DNA from: an uncultured Polaribacter sp.
Lineage (GTDB): Bacteria > Bacteroidota > Bacteroidia > Flavobacteriales > Flavobacteriaceae
Direction: 5' to 3'
DNA length: 6,228 nt
NCBI GenBank assembly: GCA_913050305.1
Contig: CAJXAS010000109.1
Span: forward strand, 1 to 6,228
Of this stretch, positions 6,086 through 6,228 are shown piece by piece (positions within the stretch are counted from its first letter, which is position 1; each line of letters starts with the position of its first letter). A model generated the notes under the pieces. It searched no databases and was not told where the DNA came from. It saw nothing but the letters and a program-made list of their open reading frames with translations. A program made the position numbers and the translations under genes.

Positions 6086-6228
6086 CTAGTCAAAGTCTTG
6101 GTTTTGACCAGCTATAACATATTGAGCATTGTATAAAACTTTTCCTGAATCATCTACTAACATTGCTAAAATCCCCGTATTTTCAGGTACTAAAACATCA
6201 TAAGAACTAAGATCTACGCTAAATGTTT
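6086..6228 (-). CDS. C-terminal end of an unidentified protein (runs off right edge)
   Basis: The last 46 codons and the TAG stop (6086-6088) of a minus-strand gene are visible. The peptide includes VDLSSYDVLVPENTGILAML, then VDDSGKVLYNAQYVIAG, ending in QNQDFD. The alternating hydrophobic pattern suggests beta strands, and the 'VDDSGKVLYNAQ' turn is of the kind seen at the ends of secreted beta-sandwich proteins. A C-terminus of the Omp28-related family is one possibility, at low confidence. The reading frame, stop and adjacent terminator together support a real gene. The family is not recognised firmly. Confidence 0.65.
   Translation of the reverse strand, partial: TFSVDLSSYDVLVPENTGILAMLVDDSGKVLYNAQYVIAGQNQDFD

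Overview
The window comes from an AT-rich member of the Bacteroidota, most likely a marine Flavobacteriaceae. The reasons are a Na+-translocating NADH:quinone reductase subunit, a type IX secretion plug protein, a DUF3667 zinc-ribbon membrane protein, start codons without Shine-Dalgarno sequences, and promoter-like -7 elements of the Bacteroidota form TAnnTTTG. No mobile element, CRISPR array, tRNA or rRNA gene was seen.

Layout: the first 757 bases are the N-terminal half of nqrA on the minus strand, running off the left edge. A divergent intergenic region of 332 bases (758-1089) separates it from a plus-strand cluster. That cluster holds a secreted T9SS plug protein (1090-2304), apaG (2356-2742) and a DUF3667 zinc-ribbon membrane protein (about 2742-3857). 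A 322-base gap (3858-4179) leads to pruA (4180-5805), which ends in a strong intrinsic terminator (5826-5859). The right edge holds the C-terminal 46 codons of an unidentified minus-strand gene (6086-6228) behind a second, bidirectional terminator (6029-6062).

Two places reward a second look. First, the DUF3667 gene is open in frame from inside the end of apaG and encodes an intact CxxC...CxxC zinc ribbon, but it has no ATG, GTG or TTG start. Where a TAATG stop/start overlap with apaG would be expected, the sequence reads TAATA. The gene therefore either starts at a rare ATA or ATT codon or has lost its start. An automatic call would begin at an internal GTG (3132) and lose the family's diagnostic domain. 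Second, the roughly 100-base leader of pruA is much richer in GC than its surroundings. It carries a tiny ORF encoding MISFPR that ends in Pro-Arg-stop, directly followed by a 7-bp hairpin that can also pair with the ORF itself. This is a plausible peptide-based control of proline/arginine catabolism, though unproven.

The genes do not form one obvious pathway. NqrA belongs to respiratory sodium pumping, the plug protein to protein export, PruA to proline degradation, and ApaG and DUF3667 have poorly understood roles. The close spacing of plug, apaG and DUF3667 suggests co-transcription.
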